Assembly (NCBI GenBank): GCA_949299455.1
Contig: CASGAN010000003.1
Span: forward strand, 1 to 64,000
Direction: 5' to 3'
From: an uncultured Oscillospiraceae bacterium
GTDB lineage: Bacteria; Bacillota; Clostridia; Oscillospirales; Ruminococcaceae
Length of the DNA stretch: 64,000 nucleotides
Both the position numbers and the translations under genes were made by a program. Position 1 is the first letter of the stretch. Every line of letters begins with the position of its first letter. Below the pieces are notes generated by a model. It searched no databases. It worked only from the letters and a program-made list of their open reading frames with translations, and was not told the DNA's origin. Shown here piece by piece: positions 6,902 to 16,163 of the stretch.

Positions 6902-9481
6902 TTAATGGTGAATCACTGCACGCAAGACAGGTGCGGCCAGACAGAACAGCATCGGCCAGAGAAGTTCTTCAAATGAAAGCGATACGGTCGAAAAAATCAT
7001 TTGCAGCCACGGGACATACATCACACAAAACAGCACCGTCACCGAAACGGCTGCCGCGGCAATCAGCTTTTTGTTATTGAAAAACGAAATCGAAAAGATC
7101 GATCCTTCCTCTGTTTTACACTCAAACACATGCAGAAGCTGTGCAAAAATGAGTGAAAACAGTGCGGCAGTCCGCGCATGCGTCACATCGCCAGTCATGC
7201 GATACACGCACACAAACGATCCGAGTGTCGTCAGTCCGATTAAGATGCCGCACATGACAATCCGAAAGCCAAGTCCGTTTGAAAAGATGGATTCCTCCGG
7301 TTTACGCGGCGGCTTTTTCATGACGTTTTGATCATAGGGCTCAAGACCCAATGCAATCGCAGGTAGTCCGTCCGTCACAAGGTTTACAAGCAGAATCTGA
7401 ATCGGCAGGAGAATCACCGGCATGGAGAAAAGCATACCAAGAAACATCGTGAGTACCTCGCCGATGTTGCACGAAAGCAAGTAGCGGATAAACTTGCGGA
7501 TATTCGCATAAATACTGCGGCCCTCCGCCACTGCTGTCATCATCGTCGAAAAATCATCGTCGAGCAGAATCATGTCGGCGGCTTCCTTGGTCACATCGGT
7601 TCCCGTTTTCCCCATGGAGACGCCGATGTCTGCTTCTTTGACTGCCGGAGCATCGTTGACACCGTCGCCGGTCATCGCTGTGATCTGTCCGCGCTGTTTA
7701 AATGCACGTACAATCCGCAGTTTATGTTCCGGTGATACCCGTGCAAATACGGACGTCTGCATCACGGTGTTGCGAAGCGCACTGTCATCCATGCGGTCAA
7801 GCTCCGCACCGGTTACAACACGTTCGCCCTCGGTTAAAATACCCGTTTGCTTGGCAATCGCGGCGGCGGTGTTTTTATGATCGCCTGTAATCATCACGGT
7901 TTTAATCCCTGCCTGCCGTCCGCGAAACACCGCCTGTTTGACACCATCCCGCGGCGGGTCAGTCAGTCCTGCAAATCCTAAGAATACAAGCCCTTCCTCG
8001 GCGGTATCCGTTTCATCGGCTGCCTGGCGGTACGCCGCACCGATCACTCGCATTGCCCGGTCAGCAAGCACGCTATTCTGTTTTGCAAGCTGAGCACGTT
8101 CCACTGCACCAAGCGACACAATCCGATTGCCGACCTGTACGCTACTGCATCGCGAAAGCAGTACATCCGGCGCGCCTTTTGCATACAGCGTATAGCCGCC
8201 GCCCGGCGTTTTCATCAGGACGGACATACGTTTTCGCGTGCTGTCAAACGGAATCTCCGCAACTTTTGTCATCAGCGGTTTTTCTGTCAGTTCAGCAGAA
8301 GCACAGCGGTAAAGCGCCTGCTCGGTCGCTGAACCGTGCGTCGGCGCATCATCCTGCACCGCAGTGCACACCCGAAAACAGACAAGCATCTGTTCGATTG
8401 CTTCGTCACTGCGGTCCAGTTTTTCACATTCTTTCGTCTGCATTGTGGAAAACGCGTGCACACTCATCTGATTTTTCGTAATCGTTCCCGTTTTATCCGA
8501 GCAGATCACTGTGGCACAGCCGAGCGTTTCCACCGCATGAAGCTTTCGTACCAAGGCATTTTGCTTGACCATCCGGCTCACAGCAAGTGCGAGTGAAATC
8601 GTCACAACGGCACAAAGTCCCTCCGGCACAGCTGCCACCGCAAGGCTCACACCGGTAATCAGCATCGAAAACAGGTCTTCCCCGCGCAGAACGCCGGTGA
8701 TGCTGACGATCGCACAGATAAGCAGGCATCCCGCGGCAATATATTTAGAAAGTCCCGCCAAATGTTTTTGCAAGGGCGTCGGTTCTTCGGCAATCTGATT
8801 GAGCATTCCGGCGATTTGTCCCATTTTGGTGCGCATGCCCGTGTGCTCCACCAAAAATTCACCGCGTCCGCTCACAACAGTGCATCCCATATAAACGGAT
8901 CGTTCGTCTTCGCCTTTTTTGACTGCAACCGACTCGCCGGTCAGCATGGATTCATCGCACGAAAGCGCTACAGACGATACAAGCGTACCATCCGCCGGAA
9001 TGCGATCGCCTGCTTCGATCAGCACAAGGTCGCCCGGTACCAGCTCGGATGCCGGCTGACTGCACAAAACACCGTCGCGAAACACATTGGCATGCGGTGC
9101 TGCCATTGCCTGCAGTGATTCAAGCGTTCGTTCTGTCTTTCGCTCCTGCAAAAATCCGAGAATGCCGTTCATCAGTACAATCACCGCAATCGTGATCGCC
9201 TCAACATATTCCCCCATAAAGAGGCTTGCAGCGGTACAAACAAGCAGAATCATCGTCATGATATCTTCATACTGTTCAAAAAACAGCACAACCACATGCT
9301 TTTTTCGTTTTCCGACCAGGACATTTTCCCCATACTGCTTTTTGCGGCGGAGTGCTTCTTGTCTGCTCAGTCCCCGCGGTTTTTCGTCGCGGATTGGTTC
9401 TCCTCCCTGCGGTTTTTTCTCAGGCGGCACGGATGATTCCTGCGGCAAAAATTCCTGATTCAAAACATTCATCCACTTCAT
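6902..9481 (-). CDS. Calcium-type cation-transporting P-type ATPase
   Basis: An 859-residue P-type ATPase of the P2 (SERCA/PMCA-like) group, expected to pump Ca2+ out of the cytoplasm. Visible in order: M1-M2 (about residues 60-115), actuator motif LTGES (180-184), the M4 ion-site motif AVPEGL (284-289), the phosphorylated aspartate in DKTGT (D329), the nucleotide-binding KGAPD, the hinge TGDGVNDAP, and C-terminal membrane helices with VTDGLPAIALG. PEGL in M4 and the M6 segment favour Ca2+ over Na+/K+. The ATG at 9481 has AGGGAGGG 8 bases upstream, so an earlier in-frame ATG is not used. It appears to be a single-gene unit. Confidence 0.93.
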   Translation of the reverse strand: MKWMNVLNQEFLPQESSVPPEKKPQGGEPIRDEKPRGLSRQEALRRKKQYGENVLVGKRKKHVVVLFFEQYEDIMTMILLVCTAASLFMGEYVEAITIAVIVLMNGILGFLQERKTERTLESLQAMAAPHANVFRDGVLCSQPASELVPGDLVLIEAGDRIPADGTLVSSVALSCDESMLTGESVAVKKGEDERSVYMGCTVVSGRGEFLVEHTGMRTKMGQIAGMLNQIAEEPTPLQKHLAGLSKYIAAGCLLICAIVSITGVLRGEDLFSMLITGVSLAVAAVPEGLCAVVTISLALAVSRMVKQNALVRKLHAVETLGCATVICSDKTGTITKNQMSVHAFSTMQTKECEKLDRSDEAIEQMLVCFRVCTAVQDDAPTHGSATEQALYRCASAELTEKPLMTKVAEIPFDSTRKRMSVLMKTPGGGYTLYAKGAPDVLLSRCSSVQVGNRIVSLGAVERAQLAKQNSVLADRAMRVIGAAYRQAADETDTAEEGLVFLGFAGLTDPPRDGVKQAVFRGRQAGIKTVMITGDHKNTAAAIAKQTGILTEGERVVTGAELDRMDDSALRNTVMQTSVFARVSPEHKLRIVRAFKQRGQITAMTGDGVNDAPAVKEADIGVSMGKTGTDVTKEAADMILLDDDFSTMMTAVAEGRSIYANIRKFIRYLLSCNIGEVLTMFLGMLFSMPVILLPIQILLVNLVTDGLPAIALGLEPYDQNVMKKPPRKPEESIFSNGLGFRIVMCGILIGLTTLGSFVCVYRMTGDVTHARTAALFSLIFAQLLHVFECKTEEGSIFSISFFNNKKLIAAAAVSVTVLFCVMYVPWLQMIFSTVSLSFEELLWPMLFCLAAPVLRAVIHH

Positions 9482-9600
9482 GGTTCGTTCCCTCCCTGCC
9501 GAACATACGGCTGTTTCATCTATATGCACCGCATAAATCGTTCATGCTGTCTTTTCTTTTTGAAAAAAGCGTGCTACAATACAAAAAAGGAGGCTTTTTT

Positions 9601-10233
9601 ATGGAACAAGAACGTTTGAATCGGTTATCGACCGCACTGGACCGTCATCGGATCGGCTGCACACCGCTTTCTTCTTCGAAAGAACTGCGCGGTATTTTGG
9701 AATCTGAAATTCCGCAAGGCAGTGTCGTTGCCTTTGGCGGCTCTATGACTTTAGCAGAAACCGGCACGCTCGAACTTTTGCGTGAATGGGACAAAGCCGG
9801 CCGTATCACATTACTTGACCGCGGCAAACCGGGACTTTCACCGGCGGAAATCGACGAGGTTCTGCGCCGTTCTTTTTTTGCAGACGTATATCTTACTTCC
9901 GTCAACGCATTGACAGAAGATGGATTTCTTTACAACGTGGACGGAAATGGAAACCGTGTCGCCGCAATGATTTTCGGGCCGAAAAAGGTACTTGTCATTG
10001 CGGGTACAAACAAACTGGTGCCTGATCGCGAAGGCGCAGTTGAGCGTGTGCGGCAGATTGCTGCACCCAAAAACGCCAAACGGTTAAACCGCGGCACGCC
10101 CTGCGTGCAAACCGGTCACTGCTGTGACTGCCTGCATTCCGACCGCATTTGCTGCACCTATACATTCTTTGGGCTGCAGCGTGACCCAAATCGAATGCAT
10201 GTGATTCTCATTGATGAGGTGCTCGGATACTGA
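9601..10233 (+). CDS. LUD domain protein (LutC/YkgG-like, DUF162)
   Basis: A 210-residue LUD-domain protein of the group related to LutC/YkgG, which in lactate-utilisation operons works with Fe-S proteins LutA and LutB. Those partners are not present here. The family's nucleotide-fold motif GGSMTLAETG is at about residues 41-50, and the C-terminal cysteine block (TPCVQTGHCCDC, then DRICC) is a known feature of solitary DUF162 proteins. AAGGAGG sits close before the ATG. The stop overlaps the next start by one base (TGATG). Its role as an electron-transfer or substrate-binding protein is inferred. Confidence 0.85.
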   Translation: MEQERLNRLSTALDRHRIGCTPLSSSKELRGILESEIPQGSVVAFGGSMTLAETGTLELLREWDKAGRITLLDRGKPGLSPAEIDEVLRRSFFADVYLTSVNALTEDGFLYNVDGNGNRVAAMIFGPKKVLVIAGTNKLVPDREGAVERVRQIAAPKNAKRLNRGTPCVQTGHCCDCLHSDRICCTYTFFGLQRDPNRMHVILIDEVLGY

Positions 10234-10715
10234 TGGCGAAAAATATCAAAAAAACAAATGCACTGCGGCTGCTCACACAAGCACAAATTGACCATACCGC
10301 TTATGAATACAGCGTATCAGACGGCAAAACCGATGCCGTTAGTGTTGCAAACAAGCTGGGCGTTTCACCGGACATTGTGTATAAAACACTTGTGACTGTC
10401 GCGGACACACACGAACACTTTGTGTTCGTGATTCCCGCCGCATCCACGCTCGATTTAAAGGCGGCTGCCCGCACAGCAGGTGTCAAATGGGTGGAAATGA
10501 TTCCGCAGGCAAAGCTTTTGCCGCTCACCGGATATGTGCACGGCGGATGTTCGCCGGTTGGGATGAAGAAACTATTTCCTACCTTCATTGATGCTTCCGC
10601 CGAATCGCTTCCGCTGTTTTTCGTGAGCGCAGGCAAGGTCGGAATGAACCTCTCCGTTTCTCCGACAGCGCTCGCCGGCTTGATCGGCGCTTCGTTTGCA
10701 GATGTTGCACATTAA
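10233..10715 (+). CDS. ybaK: YbaK/EbsC family Cys-tRNA(Pro) deacylase
   Basis: A 160-residue member of the YbaK/EbsC family, which hydrolyses Cys-tRNA(Pro) mischarged by prolyl-tRNA synthetase. The protein covers the whole domain. Typical segments are YKTLV, FVIPA, DLKAAA with the conserved lysine, and the glycine-rich GYVHGGCSPVGMKK, matching the family pattern GYxxGGxxPxG. The ATG overlaps the preceding LUD stop codon, so translation is likely coupled. A terminator follows. Confidence 0.92.
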   Translation: MAKNIKKTNALRLLTQAQIDHTAYEYSVSDGKTDAVSVANKLGVSPDIVYKTLVTVADTHEHFVFVIPAASTLDLKAAARTAGVKWVEMIPQAKLLPLTGYVHGGCSPVGMKKLFPTFIDASAESLPLFFVSAGKVGMNLSVSPTALAGLIGASFADVAH

Positions 10716-10731
10716 AAAAGCAGACACCGCA

Positions 10732-10764
10732 AAAAGGGACGCTTTGCAAGAAAGCGTCCCTTTT
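10732..10764 (+). terminator. Terminator after the deacylase gene
   Basis: AAAAGGGACGCTTT pairs perfectly with AAAGCGTCCCTTTT over a 5-base loop. Confidence 0.85.
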
Positions 10765-10876
10765 GTCATCCTTCGGGTTATAATTAAATATGATGGTTTG
10801 CCAAAAGTTATATAGTCCTAATTTTGCTATGAACTATCATTATGGTGAAACAAGCAGAAATTTGCGGAGGTTCTAT

Positions 10877-11314
10877 ATGGTTAGAGAGATTAAAGAAAAC
10901 GAGCGAAACGAATTGTTAAATTTGTATTTATATTTACATGAGCAATTTATGCCGGAAATAACTGAACAGCTGAAAAACACATGGGAAACGATTATGAAAG
11001 ATAAAAATCATCATATTATTGTAAACGAGGTTGACAATAAAATAGTATCCTCTTGTGTTTGTGTGATTATCCCGAATTTAACAAGAAATATCAGGCCGTA
11101 TGCATTGATAGAAAATGTTGTTACCCGTGAAGATTACCGTGGAAAGGGTTATGCCACGGAATGTTTGAATTACGCGAAAAAAATCGCAGAAAAAGAAAAT
11201 TGTTATAAAATAATGTTGCTCACTGGTTCAAAGGAAGATACAACACTTAATTTTTATCGTAAAGCAGGTTATAACAGTACTGATAAAACCGCTTTTATTC
11301 AATGGCTTAAATAG
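10877..11314 (+). CDS. GNAT family N-acetyltransferase
   Basis: A 145-residue GNAT acetyltransferase. The acetyl-CoA binding motif A is plain (VVTREDYRGKGYATECL), followed by the C-terminal FYRKAGY strand-helix. The ATG at 10877 is chosen because GCGGAGG lies a few bases upstream; extending the frame to 10790 adds an unconserved AT-rich stretch. The coding sequence is strikingly richer in A and T than its neighbours, with AAA, AAT, TTA and TAT codons dominating, which suggests recent horizontal transfer. Substrate is unknown. It is flanked by a terminator on one side and a hairpin on the other, so it is probably transcribed alone. Confidence 0.85.
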   Translation: MVREIKENERNELLNLYLYLHEQFMPEITEQLKNTWETIMKDKNHHIIVNEVDNKIVSSCVCVIIPNLTRNIRPYALIENVVTREDYRGKGYATECLNYAKKIAEKENCYKIMLLTGSKEDTTLNFYRKAGYNSTDKTAFIQWLK

Positions 11315-11420
11315 ATTATACCACTTCCCGTTTATCGAGAAATTCAGCATATGGGATGATACCAGTATGGTTATAGGCACAAATATAACGAGTATCGGAT
11401 TTTGATATCAAAATTTAATC

Positions 11421-11454
11421 ATTGAGGCACCTCCCTTACGGAAGGTGCCTCAAT
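11421..11454. terminator. Hairpin downstream of the acetyltransferase gene
   Basis: ATTGAGGCACCT pairs with AGGTGCCTCAAT. The following T-tract is poor on either strand, so it may be a weak terminator or simply a structured element. It lies in the 160-base gap before the tuf terminator, which is otherwise empty. Confidence 0.5.
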
Positions 11455-11475
11455 ATGTTTGCTTTTCAATGAAAC

Positions 11476-11507
11476 AAAAAACGGACAGGAAATCCTGTCC
11501 GTTTTTT
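11476..11507 (-). terminator. tuf terminator
   Basis: ACGGACAGGA pairs perfectly with TCCTGTCCGT, flanked by As and Ts, just after the tuf stop codon. It would work in both directions. Confidence 0.9.
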
Positions 11508-11530
11508 ATGCGTGTAGTAAATCAGTTCAA

Positions 11531-12733
11531 TTAGCCGATTGCTTTAACAACGACGCCCGAACCAACTGTACGGCCACCCTCACGGATAGCGAAACGCAGG
11601 CCTTCTTCGATAGCGATCGGAGTGATCAATTTAACTTTGATCTCGATGTTATCGCCCGGCATAGCCATTTCAGCGCCGCCCTGGAGCTCGATGGTGCCAG
11701 TAACGTCGGTTGTTCTGAAATAGAACTGCGGTCTGTAGTTGTTGAAGAACGGAGTGTGACGGCCGCCCTCTTCTTTTTTCAGGACGTAAACCTGGCCAAC
11801 AAACTCAGTCATCGGGTGGATGGAGCCCGGTTTAGCAAGAACCTGGCCGCGCTCGATCTCGTTTCTCTGAACGCCGCGGAGCAGTGCGCCAACGTTGTCG
11901 CCAGCCTCAGCGTAGTCAAGAGTTTTACGGAACATCTCCATGGATGTAACGACAACTTTTCTTCTCTCTTCGGTCAAACCAACGAGCTCAACCTCGTCGC
12001 CAGTGTTCAGTTTACCTCTCTCAACACGGCCTGTAGCAACAGTACCACGGCCAGAGATGGTCATAACGTCCTCGACCGGCATCAGGAACGGCAGGTCAGC
12101 TTTACGATCCGGAGTCGGGATGAAGGTGTCAACAGCTTCCATCAGTTCGTGGATGCAAGCGTATTCCGGAGCGTTCGGGTCTGTAGAAGAAGACTCGAGA
12201 ACTTTCAGAGCGGAGCCACGGATGATCGGGGTGTCGTCGCCCGGGAACTCGTACTCGTTGAGGAGCTCGCGGATTTCCATCTCGACGAGGTCCAGGAGCT
12301 CTTCGTCGTCAACCTGGTCAGCTTTGTTCATGAATACAACAATGTACGGAACGCCGACCTGACGGGACAGAAGGATGTGCTCACGAGTCTGCGGCATCGG
12401 GCCGTCAGCTGCGGAAACAACGAGGATAGCGCCGTCCATCTGAGCAGCACCGGTGATCATGTTTTTGACGTAGTCAGCATGGCCGGGGCAGTCAACGTGT
12501 GCATAGTGACGGTTTGCAGTCTGATACTCAACGTGTGCGGTGTTGATTGTGATACCGCGCTCGCGCTCCTCCGGAGCTTTATCGATGTTTGCGTAATCAA
12601 CGAACTCTGCATCGCCTGCGAGACCGAGAACTTTGGTGATTGCAGCGGTCAGAGTGGTTTTGCCGTGGTCGACGTGGCCGATGGTGCCAATGTTGACGTG
12701 CGGCTTGCTGCGTTCAAATTTTGCCTTTGCCAT
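11531..12733 (-). CDS. tuf: Elongation factor Tu
   Basis: A 400-residue EF-Tu that delivers aminoacyl-tRNA to the ribosome. The G1 motif GHVDHGKT is at residues 19-26, G3 is DCPGH, G4 is NKAD, and the switch I segment carries the ERGITI sequence. Domains 2 and 3 are complete to the C-terminal end. AGGAGG lies 10 bases before the ATG. It is the last str gene here and also has its own promoter at 12788-12815, as expected for a protein needed in excess. Confidence 0.99.
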   Translation of the reverse strand: MAKAKFERSKPHVNIGTIGHVDHGKTTLTAAITKVLGLAGDAEFVDYANIDKAPEERERGITINTAHVEYQTANRHYAHVDCPGHADYVKNMITGAAQMDGAILVVSAADGPMPQTREHILLSRQVGVPYIVVFMNKADQVDDEELLDLVEMEIRELLNEYEFPGDDTPIIRGSALKVLESSSTDPNAPEYACIHELMEAVDTFIPTPDRKADLPFLMPVEDVMTISGRGTVATGRVERGKLNTGDEVELVGLTEERRKVVVTSMEMFRKTLDYAEAGDNVGALLRGVQRNEIERGQVLAKPGSIHPMTEFVGQVYVLKKEEGGRHTPFFNNYRPQFYFRTTDVTGTIELQGGAEMAMPGDNIEIKVKLITPIAIEEGLRFAIREGGRTVGSGVVVKAIG

Positions 12734-12787
12734 TTGAATTTTCCTCCTTTTATGTGTGGGTAAAATACACAACACGATACGCTATCT

Positions 12788-12815
12788 ATTTTACCACGTT
12801 TCCGTTAAAATTCAA
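12788..12815 (-). promoter_or_regulatory. Internal promoter for tuf
   Basis: Minus-strand TTGAAT (12810-12815), 16-base spacer, TAAAAT (12788-12793), in the fusA-tuf gap. Confidence 0.6.
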
Positions 12816-12830
12816 GCGGTTTTCTTGAAT

Positions 12831-14912
12831 TTAATCTTTTTTTGCGCGCTCACTGATGAGTTTGTCCGAAATGCTCTTCGGAAGCTCAATATAGTGGCTC
12901 GGCTCCATAGAATACTGGCCGCGTCCCTGGGATTTGGAACGAAGTGCATTGGAATAACCAAACATCTCGGACAGCGGAACAAATGCATTGATCTGCTGTG
13001 CGCCCGGACGGGATTCCATACCCTGGATCTGACCACGGCGAGAGTTGATATCGCCGATGATATCGCCCATGTATTCTTCCGGAACGGTAACGACAACTTT
13101 CATGATCGGCTCGAGGATGACCGGATCTGCTTTGCGCATAGCCTCTTTGAAAGCCATGGAACCAGCGATCTTAAATGCCATCTCAGAGGAGTCGACCTCA
13201 TGGTAAGAACCGTCGAACAGGGTGACTTTTACGTCAACAACCTGATAGCCGGCCAAAACGCCTGCCTGCATTGCGCCCTGGATACCAGCATCAACTGCCG
13301 GGATATACTCTTTCGGGATCGCGCCGCCGACGACTTTGTTGATAAACTCATAGCCTTTGCCGGATTCGTTCGGCTCAACAATGATTTTAACATGGCCGTA
13401 CTGACCTTTACCACCCGACTGACGAGCGTATTTGTGGTCAACGGTTGCTTCTTTACGGATGGTCTCTTTATAGGAAACCTGCGGAGCGCCGACGTTTGCC
13501 TCTACTTTGAATTCGCGGAGCAAACGGTCAACGATGATCTCCAAGTGGAGCTCGCCCATACCACCGATGATGGTCTGGCCGGTCTCTTCGTCGGTGTAGG
13601 TTTTGAAGGTCGGATCTTCTTCCGCCAGTTTTGCAAGGCCAATTGCCATTTTCTCCTGGCCTGCTTTTGTCTTCGGCTCGATTGCCAGGTTGATAACCGG
13701 CTCCGGGAAGACCATGGACTCGAGGATAACCGGATGTTTCGCATCGCAGAGGGTATCACCGGTTGTGGTGACTTTCAAGCCGACTGCTGCTGCGATATCG
13801 CCCGCATAAACGGTCTCGATATCGGTTCTCGAGTTTGCGTGCATCATCAGGATACGGCCAACGCGCTCCTGTTTGTCTTTCGTGGAGTTTAATACCGGGC
13901 TGCCTGCGTTGAGGGTACCGGAATATACACGGAAGAAGCACAGTTTACCAACGAACGGGTCGGTAGCAATTTTGAATGCGAGTGCGGAGAACGGCTCTTC
14001 GTCGCTGGACGGACGATCGGTCTCTTCACCGGTTTCCGGATTCACACCTTTGATCGGCGGAATGTCGGTCGGAGCCGGCATGTAGTCAACGATTGCGTCG
14101 AGCAGTTTCTGCACGCCTTTGTTACGGTAAGAAGTACCGCAAACAACCGGTACCAATGTGTTTGCCAAAGTACCCAGACGAATACCGCGTTTGATTTCCT
14201 CTTTGGTGAGTTCTTCACCTTCGAGGTATTTCTCCATCAGTTCTTCGTCCTGCTCCGCGACTGCCTCGATCATAGCTGCACGGTATTCCTCAGCCTGCTC
14301 GCGCATATCCTCCGGAATCTCTTCGACACGCATATCGGTGCCCATTTCATCATAATAGATGTCTGCGTTCATTTCGATCAGGTCGATCACACCGCGGAAT
14401 GTATCCTCGGAGCCGATCGGCAGCTGAATCGGAACAGCATTACATTTCAAACGGCTTTTCATCATGCCGAGCACGTTGTAGAAGTCCGCGCCCATGATGT
14501 CCATTTTGTTGATATAAGCCATTCTCGGAACCTGGTATTTGTCAGCCTGACGCCAAACGGTCTCAGACTGCGGCTCTACGCCGCCTTTTGCACAAAATAC
14601 GGTGACAGAACCGTCAAGGACACGCAGGGAACGTTCAACCTCAACAGTGAAGTCAACGTGGCCCGGGGTGTCGATGATGTTGATGCGGTGTTCTTTCCAG
14701 AAGCAGGTGGTAGCAGCGGAGGTAATGGTGATACCGCGCTCTTTCTCCTGCTCCATCCAGTCCATGGTGGAAGCACCGTCATGGGTCTCACCCATTTTGC
14801 GGTTTTTACCTGTGTAAAACAGGATACGTTCGGTCGTGGTGGTTTTGCCGGCGTCGATGTGCGCCATAATACCAATGTTTCGAGTCTGTTCAAGGGAAAC
14901 CTGTCTTGGCAT
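12831..14912 (-). CDS. fusA: Elongation factor G
   Basis: A 693-residue EF-G, the GTPase that drives ribosomal translocation and, with RRF, recycling. The G1 motif AHIDAGKT is at residues 17-24, with DTPGHVDF (G3) and NKMD (G4) following. Domains II to V are present, including GGMGELHLE and YKETI. The length and the near-canonical start [14 protein letters not shown] indicate the housekeeping fusA, not a tetracycline-resistance or FusB-type paralogue. GAGGAGG precedes the ATG. It sits between rpsG and tuf. Confidence 0.99.
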   Translation of the reverse strand: MPRQVSLEQTRNIGIMAHIDAGKTTTTERILFYTGKNRKMGETHDGASTMDWMEQEKERGITITSAATTCFWKEHRINIIDTPGHVDFTVEVERSLRVLDGSVTVFCAKGGVEPQSETVWRQADKYQVPRMAYINKMDIMGADFYNVLGMMKSRLKCNAVPIQLPIGSEDTFRGVIDLIEMNADIYYDEMGTDMRVEEIPEDMREQAEEYRAAMIEAVAEQDEELMEKYLEGEELTKEEIKRGIRLGTLANTLVPVVCGTSYRNKGVQKLLDAIVDYMPAPTDIPPIKGVNPETGEETDRPSSDEEPFSALAFKIATDPFVGKLCFFRVYSGTLNAGSPVLNSTKDKQERVGRILMMHANSRTDIETVYAGDIAAAVGLKVTTTGDTLCDAKHPVILESMVFPEPVINLAIEPKTKAGQEKMAIGLAKLAEEDPTFKTYTDEETGQTIIGGMGELHLEIIVDRLLREFKVEANVGAPQVSYKETIRKEATVDHKYARQSGGKGQYGHVKIIVEPNESGKGYEFINKVVGGAIPKEYIPAVDAGIQGAMQAGVLAGYQVVDVKVTLFDGSYHEVDSSEMAFKIAGSMAFKEAMRKADPVILEPIMKVVVTVPEEYMGDIIGDINSRRGQIQGMESRPGAQQINAFVPLSEMFGYSNALRSKSQGRGQYSMEPSHYIELPKSISDKLISERAKKD

Positions 14913-14969
14913 AAAAACCTCCTCGTTAATCGGGACATTGTCCCACATGCGGATTTACGGAAAACCAGA

Positions 14970-15440
14970 TTAGAATCTGTAATGAGCAAATGCTTTGTTT
15001 GCTTCTGCCATTTTGTGTGTATCTTCGCGTTTTTTGCACGCGCCGCCGGTTCCGTTCATCGCATCAAGGAGCTCGCCTGCCAGACGCTCTTTCATGGTTC
15101 TTTCGCCGCGGTTACGCGCATAAGCGGTCAGCCAGCGAAGGCCCAGTGTCTGACGTCTTTCCGGACGGACTTCCATCGGAACCTGGTAGGTCGAGCCACC
15201 GACACGGCGAGCTTTAACCTCCAGCAACGGCATGATGTTCTCCATCGCCTGCTCAAAAACCTCCAAAGCGTCTTTGCCGGATTTCTCAGCAACGATTTCA
15301 AATGCACCATATACAATCTTCTGTGCCACGCCTTTTTTACCGTCCAGCATTACGCTGTTAATCAGGCGGGTCACTTTCTTTGATTTGTAAAGTGGGTCTG
15401 GCAAAACATCACGTTTTGCAATTTTACCTCTTCTTGGCAC
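14970..15440 (-). CDS. rpsG: 30S ribosomal protein S7
   Basis: A 156-residue S7, an assembly protein of the 30S head that binds the 16S 3' domain. The start is a GTG at 15440, read as the initiator of [15 protein letters not shown], with GGAGG 8 bases upstream. Opening the frame earlier at an ATG adds six residues that overlap this ribosome binding site. The resulting length matches the family exactly. It lies between rpsL and fusA in the usual str order. Confidence 0.97.
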   Translation of the reverse strand: MPRRGKIAKRDVLPDPLYKSKKVTRLINSVMLDGKKGVAQKIVYGAFEIVAEKSGKDALEVFEQAMENIMPLLEVKARRVGGSTYQVPMEVRPERRQTLGLRWLTAYARNRGERTMKERLAGELLDAMNGTGGACKKREDTHKMAEANKAFAHYRF

Positions 15441-15568
15441 TTTACTTCCCTCCTTCATAAAATGATATCATAGGTACTCGAAAGATTCGCTTCCGTTGGC
15501 ACCAATGCAGAGGCTTTCTTTATATATTATATAAGAAATGCCGCTATCATTGGGCAAGAATTACGATC

Positions 15569-15997
15569 TTATTTCTTTGCCGCGCCAGCTTTCGGACGTT
15601 TTGTGCCGTATTTGGAGCGGGATTGTCCACGGCCGTTTACACCCTGGGTATCGAGTGTACCGCGGATGATGTGGTAACGAACACCCGGAAGGTCTTTGAT
15701 ACGACCACCGCGGATCAGCACGACGCTGTGTTCCTGCAGGTTATGGCCGACACCCGGAATGTACGCTGTAACCTCAAAGCCGTTGGACAGACGGACTCTG
15801 GCAACTTTACGAAGAGCCGAGTTCGGTTTTTTCGGGGTCATAGTTCTGACAACCGTGCAAACGCCACGTTTCTGCGGAGCGCTCTGATCAGTCGCCTGTT
15901 TCTTCATGGAGTTGTAACCTTTCTGAAGAGCAGGAGCGGTCGATTTCTTCTCGTTGACAAGTCTGCCTTTTCTGACTAACTGGTTAAAAGTAGGCAT
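15569..15997 (-). CDS. rpsL: 30S ribosomal protein S12
   Basis: A 142-residue S12, which forms part of the decoding centre. The conserved [10 protein letters not shown] loop and [11 protein letters not shown] loop are intact, both with the lysines whose change gives streptomycin resistance, so this copy has the wild-type pattern there. It is the first gene after the promoter at 16097-16125 and is preceded by a structured leader. The usual L7Ae-like gene found between rpoC and rpsL in bacilli is missing. Confidence 0.98.
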   Translation of the reverse strand: MPTFNQLVRKGRLVNEKKSTAPALQKGYNSMKKQATDQSAPQKRGVCTVVRTMTPKKPNSALRKVARVRLSNGFEVTAYIPGVGHNLQEHSVVLIRGGRIKDLPGVRYHIIRGTLDTQGVNGRGQSRSKYGTKRPKAGAAKK

Positions 15998-16031
15998 ATC
16001 GCACCTCCTTAAATAAAGAATAAAAATAACA

Positions 16032-16065
16032 CAGGCGGCTAAGCCTGCATTGGCCGAGCCGCCCG
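16032..16065 (-). promoter_or_regulatory. Hairpin in the rpsL leader
   Basis: GGCGGCT pairs with AGCCGCC, with a second inner GCC/GGC stem, in the RNA leader between the str promoter and rpsL. It is followed by a weak T-rich tract. It may be an attenuator or a ribosomal-protein binding structure; this is inferred from position only. Confidence 0.45.
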
Positions 16066-16096
16066 TATTTCACGGTATACATGCTCAACCTATCTA

Positions 16097-16125
16097 ATTA
16101 AACACTGTTTTTTAGTGTTTGTCAA
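16097..16125 (-). promoter_or_regulatory. Promoter of rpsL-rpsG-fusA
   Basis: Minus-strand TTGACA (16120-16125), 17-base spacer, TTTAAT (16097-16102). The spacer carries the inverted repeat AACACT/AGTGTT. Confidence 0.7.
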
Positions 16126-16163
16126 TAGGTTTCGCAAATATTTTTTGAATATCCGAAAATTCC

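Noticed and set aside
11459..13892. Plus-strand frames opposite tuf and fusA
   Set aside because: Shadows of tuf and fusA; they cross the tuf terminator and promoter.
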